Source of the DNA: Metabacillus_B sp050107715
GTDB taxonomy: Bacteria > Bacillota > Bacilli > Bacillales > Bacillaceae
DNA length: 64,000 nt
Direction: 5' to 3'
NCBI RefSeq assembly: GCF_050107715.1
Contig: NZ_JBNILN010000001.1
Location: forward strand, 620,001 to 684,000
The notes beneath the pieces are model-generated. The model did no database searches, was not told the origin of the DNA, and saw only the letters and a list, made by a program, of their open reading frames with translations. A program made the translations under genes and the position numbers. Shown here in pieces: positions 50,908 through 59,955 of this stretch; position 1 is the first letter of the stretch; each line of letters starts with the position of its first letter.

Positions 50908-52086
50908 TTACACTTCGATCATGATGGCATCGCCCTGGCCGCCGCCGCTGCAAATGGCGGCAATCCCAATCCCGCCGCCCCTTCTTTTCAGCTCATGGAT
51001 GAGGGTAAGCAGAATGCGGGCTCCGCTGGCGCCGATTGGATGGCCCAACGCGACTGCTCCGCCGTTTACGTTTACTTTTTCCGGGTCAAGGCCTGCAAGC
51101 TGATTGCTTGCAAGTGCTACAGCTGCAAAGGCTTCATTGATTTCAAATAAATCTACGTCCGCTGGTGTCTTCCCTGTTTTCCTAAGCAATTCGCTGATGA
51201 CGAGCCCCGGTGTTTTCGGAAAATCCTTCGCTTCCAGCGCTATCGCTGAGTGGGCAAGGATGGCTGCCAGCGGTGCTTTCCCTTCTTTTTCGGCCCGTTC
51301 CCCGCTCATCAGCACAAACGCCGCCGCCCCGTCGTTTACGCCAGGCGCATTGCCTGCCGTTATCGTTCCGGTCTGGCCAAAAACCGGTTTAAGGGCCGCA
51401 AGTCTTTCCAGGGATGTATCGGGCCTGGGTGCTTCATCTTTATCCACGATGACAGGATCTCCTTTGCGCTGCGGAACATGTACCGGCACGATTTCCTCAC
51501 TGAAAACACCTTTATTGGCCGCTGCTGATGCACGCTGGTGACTCCGCAAAGCCCACTCATCCTGTGCTTCTCTCGTAATCTCCAAATCCAGGGCGGTTGA
51601 GTTTCCATAGGTGCCCATATGGACTCCTTCAAAGCTGCAGGTCAGTCCGTCATGAACCATCATATCCTTAACCGGAGAATCTCCCATGCGCACGCCCCAT
51701 CTTGCTTTCGGCATGATATAAGGAGCATTGGACATGGACTCCATTCCGCCGGCAACAATGACGTCCTCATCCCCTGCCCGGATAATCTGATCGGCCAGCG
51801 TAACACTTCTCAAACCGGAGGCACATACTTTGTTGATGGTTTCGGTTTTTACCTCCCATGGAATACCGGCGTAACGGGCTGCCTGCCGCGATGGAATCTG
51901 TCCCTGTCCTCCCTGCAGAACATTCCCAAGGATCACCTCTCCGACCTCATCCGGCTTGACACCGCTTCGTTTCAGCGCTTCTTTGACGGCAATTCCACCG
52001 AGCTCTGATGCTGTTAATGCCTGCAATGCCCCTCCAAATTTACCAAAGGGAGTACGTGCGCCTCCGACAATGACCGTTTTTCCCAT
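50908..52086 (-). CDS. mmgA: Acetyl-CoA C-acetyltransferase (thiolase)
   Basis: 392 aa. Nucleophilic Cys in NKVCASGLRSVTLADQII, His in NVNGGAVALGHPIGASGAR, and second Cys in IAAICSGGGQGDA. Joins or splits acetyl-CoA and acetoacetyl-CoA, the last step of beta-oxidation. First gene of the operon mmgA-mmgB-acd-acdA-tetR-icmF. AGGAGGA RBS. Confidence 0.95.
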   Translation of the reverse strand: MGKTVIVGGARTPFGKFGGALQALTASELGGIAVKEALKRSGVKPDEVGEVILGNVLQGGQGQIPSRQAARYAGIPWEVKTETINKVCASGLRSVTLADQIIRAGDEDVIVAGGMESMSNAPYIMPKARWGVRMGDSPVKDMMVHDGLTCSFEGVHMGTYGNSTALDLEITREAQDEWALRSHQRASAAANKGVFSEEIVPVHVPQRKGDPVIVDKDEAPRPDTSLERLAALKPVFGQTGTITAGNAPGVNDGAAAFVLMSGERAEKEGKAPLAAILAHSAIALEAKDFPKTPGLVISELLRKTGKTPADVDLFEINEAFAAVALASNQLAGLDPEKVNVNGGAVALGHPIGASGARILLTLIHELKRRGGGIGIAAICSGGGQGDAIMIEV

Positions 52087-52130
52087 TTTGCATTCCTCCT
52101 CTATTTATAGTAAACGCTTTCAAAAAACCG

Positions 52131-52148
52131 ACTGAACGCTCGCTCAGT
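52131..52148. promoter_or_regulatory. Operator-like palindrome before mmgA
   Basis: ACTGAACGCTCGCTCAGT, an 18-bp inverted repeat with one mismatched pair. It lies in the 113-bp gap between fadF and mmgA and shares the pattern TGAAYG-N2-CRYTCA with the site before fadF. A weak fadF terminator hairpin (about 52155-52190) lies beside it. Confidence 0.6.
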
Positions 52149-52199
52149 TTCCCCAAAAAGGGAGAGGCAGCAAATAAAATGCCGCCCTTTTCAGCCCTT

Positions 52200-54311
52200 T
52201 TATGCAATCTCCTTCTTGATGTCCCCGAAGACCGCTTTTTCAAGCAGCTCGGCCACATCATACGTCGATACCGTTTCTTCCACTTCCTTAGCCTTGGTGC
52301 CGTCACTAAGCATCGTCAGGCAGTACGGACAGCCTGAGCTGATGACCGTTGGGTTCACGGCGAGAGCCTGTTCGGTCCTAGCTACGTTAATCCGGGTTCC
52401 TGTGTCCTCTTCCATCCACATTAAGCCCCCGCCTGCGCCACAGCACATGCCTGACTCACGGTTGCGGGCCATTTCAATGAGCTTGACGCCAGGTATGGCT
52501 TTTAACAGATCCCTTGGCGGATCGTACACTTCATTGTAGCGGCCCAGATAGCAGGAATCATGAAAGGTAATGGTCTCATTTACTTCATGGGAAGGCTTGA
52601 GCCTTCCTTCTTTTACAAGCTGGGCAAGCAGCTCTGTGTGATGAAAAACCTCAGCCTTGAGTCCGAAATCCGGATACTCATTTTTGAAAATGTTATAGGC
52701 GTGAGGATCAATCGTTACGATTTTCGTCACTCCGATTTTCTCAAATTCATCGATGTTTTTCGCTGCAAGCTCCTGGAACAGGAACTCATTCCCCAGGCGC
52801 CGCGGCGTATCTCCAGAATTTTTCTCCTTGTTGCCGAGAATGGCGAACTTCACGCCTGCCTCATTCATCAGCTTAGCAAAGGAGAGAGCGATTTTTTGGC
52901 TGCGGCTGTCAAACGAGCCCATGGAACCGACCCAGAACAAGTACTCAAACTCTTCATCCTTCTTCTGAAGCTCCTTCACCGTAGGAACCTGGACGTCCTC
53001 TCTTGCCTCGCGCCACATTTCGCGTTCTTTCCGGTTTAATCCCCAAGGATTCCCCTGGCGTTCAATGTTGGTCATGGCGCGCTGCGCATCCGCATCAAGC
53101 TTGCCCTCGGTCAGAACGAGGTAGCGGCGCAAATCGATGATTTTATCAACATGCTCATTCATAACCGGACACTGATCTTCGCAGTTCCTGCAGGTAGTAC
53201 ATGCCCAGATTTCTTCCTCTGTAATGACTTCGCCAATAAGGCTTGGATTGTAGGCGGAGGCAGCAGCGGCTTCCCGGGAAGCCTGGCCTGCAGAAGACAT
53301 TGCCAGCTGGTTTCCCTGCGTATTGGCAAAAGCGAAGGCCGGGACCCATGGGGTTTGGGAGGTAACCGCTGCTCCCTTATCAGTCAGGTGATCCCTTAAC
53401 CGCAAAATCAGATCCATCGGTGACAGCATTTTGCCGGTCCCTGTCGCCGGGCACATATTTGTGCATCTTCCACACTCCACACACGCATATAAATCGATCA
53501 GCTGCGACTGGCGGAAATCTTCTATTTTCCCAACCCCGAACGATTCCTGGGATTCATCCTCAAAATCAATTTTATCCAGCTTTGCAGGCGGCCCGATTCT
53601 TGAAAAGAAGGTGTTTGCCGGACCTGCAATCAAGTGGGCATGCTTTGATTGCGGAACATACACAAGGAACGTTAGCAAAATCAGCAGATGCACCCACCAC
53701 GATACATAAAACACTGCAATCGAAGCGGTTTCATTCATAAATCCAAGAATATATGCGAGGGATGAGGCAATCGGTTCTGTCCACGTTAACTCATGGTTAT
53801 GCCAGATAATCGCCATCGCATTTCCAAGCAGAACCGAAAGCATAAGCCCCCCGATAAAAATAAGAACAAGGCCCGCTTTAAAATTGCGCTTCAAACGGAC
53901 AAGTTTTTCGATATACCTTCTATAGAACGCCCATACTACAGCGATCAGAATGACAAACGTTACAATCTCCTGGAAAAAAGTGAACCCGGGATACAGCGGT
54001 CCAAGAGGCAGATGCTGCCCGGGTGCTATTCCTTTTATGATAAAGTCCACAGCTCCGAACTGGACAAGGATGAACCCGTAAAAGAACATCACATGGATGA
54101 TTCCGCTTTTTTTATCCTTAAGCAGTTTTTTCTGGCCAAACACGTTAACCCAAATCCGGTCTAAACGTTCCTTCCATTTCCCGTCAAACTCTTCTTTTTT
54201 GCCCATGCGGATGTACGTGATCCGCGAGCGGATTAAATGAACAAACAGCGCAACAGCGTAAGCGGTTACAAGCAAGAAAGCCACCAAGTTGATCCACAGC
54301 AGTGTGCTCAT
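52200..54311 (-). CDS. fadF: Membrane-bound Fe-S oxidoreductase FadF (YwjF)
   Basis: 703 aa. N-terminal membrane part with about five helices (to residue ~225, NarI/cytochrome-b-like), then two 4Fe-4S motifs (CVECGRCTNMCPATG and CTTCRNCEDQCPV), and two CCG domains at the C-terminus (HDSCYLGRYNEVYDPPR, CCGAGGGLMWMEE). It likely accepts electrons from ETF during beta-oxidation and reduces quinone. In B. subtilis it is FadR-regulated together with acdA. A FadR-type palindrome lies in the upstream gap. Confidence 0.92.
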   Translation of the reverse strand: MSTLLWINLVAFLLVTAYAVALFVHLIRSRITYIRMGKKEEFDGKWKERLDRIWVNVFGQKKLLKDKKSGIIHVMFFYGFILVQFGAVDFIIKGIAPGQHLPLGPLYPGFTFFQEIVTFVILIAVVWAFYRRYIEKLVRLKRNFKAGLVLIFIGGLMLSVLLGNAMAIIWHNHELTWTEPIASSLAYILGFMNETASIAVFYVSWWVHLLILLTFLVYVPQSKHAHLIAGPANTFFSRIGPPAKLDKIDFEDESQESFGVGKIEDFRQSQLIDLYACVECGRCTNMCPATGTGKMLSPMDLILRLRDHLTDKGAAVTSQTPWVPAFAFANTQGNQLAMSSAGQASREAAAASAYNPSLIGEVITEEEIWACTTCRNCEDQCPVMNEHVDKIIDLRRYLVLTEGKLDADAQRAMTNIERQGNPWGLNRKEREMWREAREDVQVPTVKELQKKDEEFEYLFWVGSMGSFDSRSQKIALSFAKLMNEAGVKFAILGNKEKNSGDTPRRLGNEFLFQELAAKNIDEFEKIGVTKIVTIDPHAYNIFKNEYPDFGLKAEVFHHTELLAQLVKEGRLKPSHEVNETITFHDSCYLGRYNEVYDPPRDLLKAIPGVKLIEMARNRESGMCCGAGGGLMWMEEDTGTRINVARTEQALAVNPTVISSGCPYCLTMLSDGTKAKEVEETVSTYDVAELLEKAVFGDIKKEIA

Positions 54312-54413
54312 TCTTTTTCCCCCTATCCCGTGTGTATGTGATTCTCCCTTAAGTGCGGAAAATTTTTAAAACAAACAAATATTCTGAAATCATCCCTACA
54401 CTCATCATAAATA

Positions 54414-54431
54414 TGAATGAGCATTCAGTCA
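54414..54431. promoter_or_regulatory. FadR-type operator between fadF and ywjE
   Basis: TGAATGAGCATTCAGTCA. The core TGAATG-AG-CATTCA is a perfect inverted repeat and agrees closely with the B. subtilis FadR box (TGAATGAMTANTCATTCA). Upstream of fadF on one side and of the cardiolipin synthase-like gene on the other. Confidence 0.7.
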
Positions 54432-54517
54432 ATCCTTTTCTCCCATTCTTTTTTCATAAATTTCCTTGTCTCGTCCATCATAAGGGTACACCCTTATTGG
54501 AAAGAAGGAACCTCTCG

Positions 54518-55714
54518 ATGGTCTTTTTCATTCTCATACTTCTTCTGCTTTTGATCACCGTTTGGATGCGAATTGATTTCTCCCTCGGGTACAGCAGGCA
54601 CGTCAGGAAGGCGGGGCTTCAAGCCTATCCGCTGCGCAAAGGCGGGCTGCATTTTTTTTCCGACGGCCAGGAATTTTACGCCGATTACTTTCAAGCGATC
54701 CGGCAGGCCTCCTCATCGATCTGCGCAAGCTTTTTTATTATCAAAAATGATGAAGAAATCAGTCAGACCTTTCTTAACCTGCTCGGGGAAAAGGCGCAGG
54801 AAGGAGTCCGTGTGTTTTTAATGATGGACCGGATCGGTGCAATAAAGGCGCCAAACAGACTTCTTAATAAAATAAGCAGCCAGGGGGTTGAAGTGATCTA
54901 TTCCCATAAGCCGAAGTGGCCGTTTCTTTTTTTCACCATTCAGGCGAGAAATCACCGGAAGATCACAGTCATTGACCACCACATCGGATACCTTGGCGGG
55001 TACAACATCGGGAAGGAATACATCGGCAAAAACCCAAAGCTCGGTTATTGGCGCGATTACCATCTTAAAATTACCGGAGCCGGGATTCAGGATCTGGCCC
55101 AGCAATTTCGAAACGACTGGAGAAATGCAGGCGGAAGCTACATGGAACGGCCAAAAGCAGTGCCTGCCGGGAAAGGAGAAGCCGCCTACCGTTTCGTATC
55201 AAGCTACGGGAAGTCCTTGGATGATCAGTTCCTATCCTTTATTCATAAAGCTAAAAAAGAGCTGATCATCTGCACCCCATACTTCATTCCAGGCCAAAAA
55301 CTGCACATTGAACTGCTTCAGGCTCTGGAAAGAGGGGTAAAAATTAAAATTGTTGTGCCTATGCGCTCTGATCACCTGCTCGTCAAGGAAGCCGCTTTTC
55401 CGTATTACGGCCCTCTTCTTAAGGCAGGTGCTGAAGTATACCGATTTTATCTGGGCTTTTACCATGCCAAAATCATTGTTTGCGATGATGATTTTTGTGA
55501 CATTGGCACCGCAAACTTTGACAAGCGAAGCATGTACCTGAACGATGAAATGAATGCTCTGATCTATGACCGCGAATTTACTGCACAGGTCAAAACGAGC
55601 ATCTTGAAAGACATAAGGAATTCAGAGCAGCTCCTATACGAAGATTATATGAAAAGACCGCTTTGGCAAAAAACAAAAGAAAAAGCCGCATCCGTCGTTT
55701 CATTATTTTTGTAA
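54518..55714 (+). CDS. ywjE: Cardiolipin synthase-like phospholipase D family protein (YwjE)
   Basis: 398 aa from the ATG at 54518 after AAGAAGGAA; the frame extends 165 bp upstream across the operator with no RBS. One N-terminal membrane helix (VFFILILLLLLITVWMRI), then two HKD motifs: NHRKITVIDHHIGYLGG and YHAKIIVCDDDFCDIG. Probably a cardiolipin or related phospholipid synthase at the membrane. Position matches B. subtilis ywjE. Confidence 0.9.
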   Translation: MVFFILILLLLLITVWMRIDFSLGYSRHVRKAGLQAYPLRKGGLHFFSDGQEFYADYFQAIRQASSSICASFFIIKNDEEISQTFLNLLGEKAQEGVRVFLMMDRIGAIKAPNRLLNKISSQGVEVIYSHKPKWPFLFFTIQARNHRKITVIDHHIGYLGGYNIGKEYIGKNPKLGYWRDYHLKITGAGIQDLAQQFRNDWRNAGGSYMERPKAVPAGKGEAAYRFVSSYGKSLDDQFLSFIHKAKKELIICTPYFIPGQKLHIELLQALERGVKIKIVVPMRSDHLLVKEAAFPYYGPLLKAGAEVYRFYLGFYHAKIIVCDDDFCDIGTANFDKRSMYLNDEMNALIYDREFTAQVKTSILKDIRNSEQLLYEDYMKRPLWQKTKEKAASVVSLFL

Positions 55715-55745
55715 TGCCCCGGGTGCGGCAGAAACGGAGAGAGTT

Positions 55746-56705
55746 ATGAAATTACGGTTCGGCTATGTCTCAAATGCCCTTTCTCTTTGGGATTGTTCCC
55801 CCGCAAAAACGATGACCTATGCGAGGCATCAAAAGCTTGATGAAGGTGAACGGCTTGAAGCTCTTCGCCGGGTAACGAAGCAAAACCTGGAGCACACACT
55901 CCGAATTATCCATTACAATATTGCCCATGAAATCCACCTGTACCGGTTCTCATCAAGTCTCGTTCCCCTCGCCACCCATCCGGATGCCAGCTGGGACTTT
56001 ATCAAACCGTTTCGGGATGAATTTCAGAAAATCGGTGACCTCGTAAAGGAAAACAGGATGCGCACCAGCTTTCATCCAAACCAGTTCACTTTATTTACAA
56101 GCGACCGGGCTGCCATTACGGAGAATTCAGTCAGAGACATGGAGTACCACTACGACATGCTCAAGGCTATGGGGCTTGAGCAGGAAGGATTGATCAACCT
56201 CCATGTCGGAGGCGCCTATGGGGACAAAAAAGCATCAGCCGAACGGTTTTTTGACAACATTCAATCCCTCTCCCCTGATGTTTATTCAAGAATGACACTG
56301 GAAAACGACGACAAAACCTACACAGCCGCAGAAACGCTGCAGGTTTGTGAAAAAGGGGACATCCCCCTCATGTTCGACTATCACCATTATCAGGCAAACA
56401 AGAACGAAGGAGAAGAACAGCTCGAAGACCTCCTCCCGCGCTTTTTCCAAACATGGAAGCGGGTCGGCCTCGCACCGAAAATACATATTTCCTCACCAAA
56501 AACCGAAAAGGAATACCGGAGCCACGCAGACTTCGCTGACCTTGAATTCATCATGCCGCTTTTGAAAATGCTAAAAGAATTTGATGTGGACGCAGATATG
56601 ATGATCGAGGCGAAGCAAAAAGACTTAGCCTTATTCAAGCTGGTGGGAGAAATTGCGGGGATTCGCGGGGTGAAGCGTGTTGATGGCGGGAGTGTAGTTT
56701 GGTAG
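55746..56705 (+). CDS. uvsE: UV DNA damage endonuclease
   Basis: 319 aa. MKLRFGYVSNALSLWDCSP opening, FHPNQFTLF, LINLHVGGAYGDK, MTLENDDKTYT, and FDYHHYQANK: metal ligands of the UvdE TIM barrel. It nicks 5' of UV photoproducts in an alternative excision repair. B. subtilis UvsE (YwjD) is made in sporulation. 31 bp after ywjE, so possibly co-transcribed. Confidence 0.94.
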   Translation: MKLRFGYVSNALSLWDCSPAKTMTYARHQKLDEGERLEALRRVTKQNLEHTLRIIHYNIAHEIHLYRFSSSLVPLATHPDASWDFIKPFRDEFQKIGDLVKENRMRTSFHPNQFTLFTSDRAAITENSVRDMEYHYDMLKAMGLEQEGLINLHVGGAYGDKKASAERFFDNIQSLSPDVYSRMTLENDDKTYTAAETLQVCEKGDIPLMFDYHHYQANKNEGEEQLEDLLPRFFQTWKRVGLAPKIHISSPKTEKEYRSHADFADLEFIMPLLKMLKEFDVDADMMIEAKQKDLALFKLVGEIAGIRGVKRVDGGSVVW

Positions 56706-57553
56706 AGGTTAGTGTCCGGCCAGCCTCTTCGGGTGCGCAGGCACACCTGCAGTGCATGTCTTACATAATGGGCTGCCAGAGGTCCGGCTTGGATGGCGAG
56801 TTTCACAGTGGGGGGCTGCACAGTGGGGAGGGCTGCTCGGTAGAGGGCCGCACGGTGGAGGGCTGCTCGGTGGAGGGCTGCCTCCGTCCCCTGCCCTGCT
56901 AAAGGGATAAAGCTCCGGCACCTCTTCTGCCCGGCTCTGCTGTGGCAGGGGATTGCTGTGTTTGTGCTCCGTCCCCTTGTTTGCTGGAAAATGGGGGTCG
57001 GAGGAAACCTCCGTCACCGGCTCTGCTAAAGGGATAAAGCTCTGGCACCGCCTCTGCTCGGCTCTGCTGTGGCAAGGGATTGCTGTGTTTGTGCTCCGTC
57101 CCCTTGTTTGCGGGAAAATGGGGGTCGGAGGAAACCTCCGTCACCGGCTCTGCTAAGACTAAAGTTTCGGCACCGGGCAAGGCACCGCCCAACGACAAAC
57201 ACCAAACGCTAAAAGACGTTCCACCGAAAAATTTTACATCACATCATCTGAGCAGGTATACTGTTGGGTCTGTCCCCCGCCCTGCTAAAGCACTAAAGCT
57301 CCGACACCTGCTCTCTCAACCTTTTCGTATCAAGTCTTCCGGAGGGCAGGTCTCTGTCCCCACTTGCGGTGAAGCATGTGGGGACTGGCACCGCGCCTGT
57401 CCCCCGCTCTGCTAAAGCACTAAAGCTCCGGCACCACCTCTCAAACCCTTTGTGCCGCAACGGTTTGAAAGCCCCTTCCTCCTTCCCCCGCCGCTTTAAA
57501 GCGAAGCGGGCCAGGCACCGCCCAACGACTAACGACAAACCACAAACCACAAA
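56706..57553. repeat. Repeat block R4: dispersed repeats in inverted orientation, with a 127-bp tandem repeat
   Basis: Noncoding, between convergent uvsE and argS. Core copies read on the minus strand at 56878-56922, 57008-57049, 57135-57174 (degenerate), 57267-57308 and 57393-57435. A 127-bp unit is repeated in tandem from about 56902 to 57155 (TGTGGC at 56941 and again at 57068). 56810-56885 holds short G-rich repeats built on GGAGGGCTGC. GGCACCGCCCAACGAC occurs twice (near 57181 and 57511). No coding frame is convincing. Confidence 0.88.
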
Positions 57554-57658
57554 CACAAAACACAAAACACAAAACACAAAACACAAAACACAAAACACAA
57601 AACACAAAACACAAAACACAAAACACAAAACACAAAACACAAAACACAAAACACAAAA
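57554..57658. repeat. Heptanucleotide microsatellite (CACAAAA)15
   Basis: Fifteen perfect copies of CACAAAA (105 bp), preceded by degenerate CACAAAC units at 57541-57553. It abuts the argS terminator. Because seven is not a multiple of three, it produces translated frames with a seven-residue repeat on the minus strand, which are artefacts. Confidence 0.97.
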
Positions 57659-57689
57659 ACCCCCTGTACCAAACCGATACAGGGGGTTC
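57655..57689 (-). terminator. Terminator after argS
   Basis: AACCCCCTGTA and TACAGGGGGTT form an 11-bp stem (57658-57688) with a 9-nt loop; on the minus strand TTTTTG follows, running into the microsatellite. Confidence 0.85.
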
Positions 57690-57695
57690 ACGCAC

Positions 57696-59366
57696 TTACA
57701 TCTTCTCCGGAGCGGATACTCCGATCAGGGTAAGGGCGTTGTTCAGTGTTTGCTGTGTGGCTTTCATGAGGGCCAGGCGCGCTTTTGATTTTTCTTCGTT
57801 ATCCGGGTCGAGCACTTTTTCTGCGTTGTAGAAGCTGTGCAGGGTGGATGCCAGTTCAAAGATGTAGTTGGTTACGCGGTGCGGAATCCGTTTTTGGGCC
57901 GCTTCGCCAACGACTGCCGGGAATTCGCCGAGTTTTTTCAGCAGTTCGATTTCTTTTTCGGAAAGGGCTCCGTCCAATAGATTTTCTTTTCCGCAGGACA
58001 GGCCTTGGTCCTCGCCTTGACGCAGCATGCTGCAGATTCGCGCATGGGCATATTGGGCGTAGTATACAGGGTTTTCGTTGGATTTGGATACGGCCAGGTC
58101 CATGTCGAAGTCCATGTGGGTATCTGCGCTTCTCATGGCAAAGAAGTAACGGACGGCGTCGAGGCCGACCTCTTCGGTTAGTTCGCGCATGGTGACGGCT
58201 TTGCCCGTCCGTTTGCTCATTTTCATTTTTTCTCCGTCTTTATACAGGTGGACGAGCTGGATGATTTCGACTTCCAATGTTTCCTTGCTGTAGCCAAGCG
58301 CTTCGATTGCCGCCTTCATCCGTGGAATGTATCCATGATGGTCGGCTCCCCATACATTGATCAGCTTTGTGAAGCCGCGGTCCAGCTTGTCTTTATGGTA
58401 GGCGATATCCGGCGTCAGATAGGTATAGGAACCGTCGTTTTTAATCAGGACGCGGTCTTTGTCATCGCCGAATGCGGTGGAACGGAACCAGGTTGCTCCC
58501 TCTTCCTCGAAAATATGGCCTTTTTCGCGAAGGGCTCCAAGGGCCTGATCGATTTTCCCGTTTTCGTACAAGGTGGATTCAGAGTACCAGACATCAAATG
58601 GAACGCGGAATTCGTCAAGGTCCTTTCTAAGCTTAGCCGTTTCGAATTCCAGCCCGTATTCCCGGAAAAACGAGAGGCGCTCATCACGATTCGCCGATAC
58701 GAAGCGGTCGCCGTATTCAGCGGCAAGCTTTTGTCCGATTTCCTGAATGTCCTTCCCCTGATAGCCGTCTTCAGGCATGGGAAAATCATGTCCAAGTGCC
58801 TGATGGTAGCGCGCTTCAATGGAAAGGGAAAGGTTATTGATCTGATTTCCGGCATCGTTAATGTAATACTCTCTGGACACATCGTAGCCTGCTTTAGCAA
58901 GGATGCTGCACAGGGAGTCTCCTACAGCCGCGCCGCGGGCATGCCCGAGATGAAGCGTTCCGGTTGGATTGGCGGAAACAAATTCGACCTGCAGTTTCTC
59001 GCCGTTTCCGATATTTGTTTCTCCGTATTGCTCGCCAGCTTCGAGGATGGCGGGTACAAGACCGGTAAGATAGGAGTTGTCCATATAGAAATTAATAAAG
59101 CCGGGGCCTGCGATTTCAATTTTTTCGATTGAGGCTTTTTGCTTGTCAATATGGTTCACGATTTCGTCTGCAATGGCCCGGGGTGCTTTCTTTGCCACTC
59201 TTGCCAGCTGCATGGCCATGTTGGCAGAAAAATCACCATGGTTTTTGTCTTTTGGCACTTCAAGCACGACGTCCGGAATCTGGGATCCTTCTGCCAGGCC
59301 TGCCTTTTCGACTGAAGCCTTGATTTCTTCTTTCAGCCGTTCTTTCATCTGGTCGACAATGTTCAT
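57696..59366 (-). CDS. argS: Arginyl-tRNA synthetase
   Basis: 556 aa class I synthetase. The HIGH-type motif lies in NPTGTLHLGHARGAAVGD, KMSK in EKMKMSKRTGKAVTMREL, with the N-terminal Add1 domain and the C-terminal DALR anticodon domain (ending LTLIGVSAPEKM). Charges tRNA-Arg. AAAGGAGG RBS. Overlaps the end of ywiB by 4 bp. Confidence 0.98.
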   Translation of the reverse strand: MNIVDQMKERLKEEIKASVEKAGLAEGSQIPDVVLEVPKDKNHGDFSANMAMQLARVAKKAPRAIADEIVNHIDKQKASIEKIEIAGPGFINFYMDNSYLTGLVPAILEAGEQYGETNIGNGEKLQVEFVSANPTGTLHLGHARGAAVGDSLCSILAKAGYDVSREYYINDAGNQINNLSLSIEARYHQALGHDFPMPEDGYQGKDIQEIGQKLAAEYGDRFVSANRDERLSFFREYGLEFETAKLRKDLDEFRVPFDVWYSESTLYENGKIDQALGALREKGHIFEEEGATWFRSTAFGDDKDRVLIKNDGSYTYLTPDIAYHKDKLDRGFTKLINVWGADHHGYIPRMKAAIEALGYSKETLEVEIIQLVHLYKDGEKMKMSKRTGKAVTMRELTEEVGLDAVRYFFAMRSADTHMDFDMDLAVSKSNENPVYYAQYAHARICSMLRQGEDQGLSCGKENLLDGALSEKEIELLKKLGEFPAVVGEAAQKRIPHRVTNYIFELASTLHSFYNAEKVLDPDNEEKSKARLALMKATQQTLNNALTLIGVSAPEKM

Positions 59367-59794
59367 AACGAAGCCTCCTTAAAATTAATCAAAAGGGTAT
59401 GAAGATGGGTTTGACCTTCTCCCATATGCAATTCATAATCGATCTCAAGCTTGCCTTCAGCTTTATCCTGGTTGACGACTTGGATGATTCTGGACGTATA
59501 CGTTGTCATCTGAAGGGTTCCGAGAGGGGTTTTATAGTGTGTGAGCGTTTCTGAGTCTTTAATAAAACGCTGTTTCATGGATACGGCGCCCGACCTGAAA
59601 ACGATGGTTTCTTCCGGTTTCATTTTGACGATGGTCTGAATGGTCCCGTATTCCTGTTCCTCGGTATAAGTCAAATATGGAACCGAATCCTTTATGTAAA
59701 AGCTGCCTTCCGAACGGAACTCGATGGTTTCCGTTTCTCCTTCATTTCTGATTCTAGAATGAATGTAGAGGCTTACCGGTGTCTGTTCCTTCAT
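59363..59794 (-). CDS. ywiB: DUF1934 beta-barrel protein YwiB
   Basis: 143 aa from the ATG at 59794 (MKEQTPVSLYIHSRIRNEG); a GTG at 59803 sits on the RBS GGAAGGA. Beta-rich lipocalin-like pattern with GSFYIKDSVPYLTYTEEQEYG, as in YwiB. Function unknown. The ywiB-argS pair is conserved in Bacillus and they overlap by 4 bp. Confidence 0.85.
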   Translation of the reverse strand: MKEQTPVSLYIHSRIRNEGETETIEFRSEGSFYIKDSVPYLTYTEEQEYGTIQTIVKMKPEETIVFRSGAVSMKQRFIKDSETLTHYKTPLGTLQMTTYTSRIIQVVNQDKAEGKLEIDYELHMGEGQTHLHTLLINFKEASL

Positions 59795-59874
59795 ATAAGA
59801 CACATCCTTCCGCTATAACTACAATAGTATAAAGATTCTTATCGGAAAGTTCAATAGTACACGGAATTTGGCAT

Positions 59875-59930
59875 AAAAAAAAGGACTGTCCCCCATAAAT
59901 CGCCAAAAGGCTCCTTATTCGGCCAGTCCT
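59875..59930 (-). terminator. Terminator after speB
   Basis: AGGACTG (59882-59888) and CAGTCCT (59924-59930) form the base of a long stem-loop with further internal pairing; on the minus strand a run of eight T follows. Confidence 0.75.
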
Positions 59931-59955
59931 GCAGTTCTTTTTATACCTGAGTCGC

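Noticed and set aside
56709..57198. Pro/Ser-rich repeated frames in block R4
   Set aside because: Produced by the 127-bp tandem repeat, which shifts frame between copies; codon use is unlike real genes.
57293..57691. Long minus-strand frame rich in Cys, Phe and Val with a seven-residue repeat
   Set aside because: It is the translation of the CACAAAA microsatellite; no RBS, and the frame exists only because the repeat has no stop codons.
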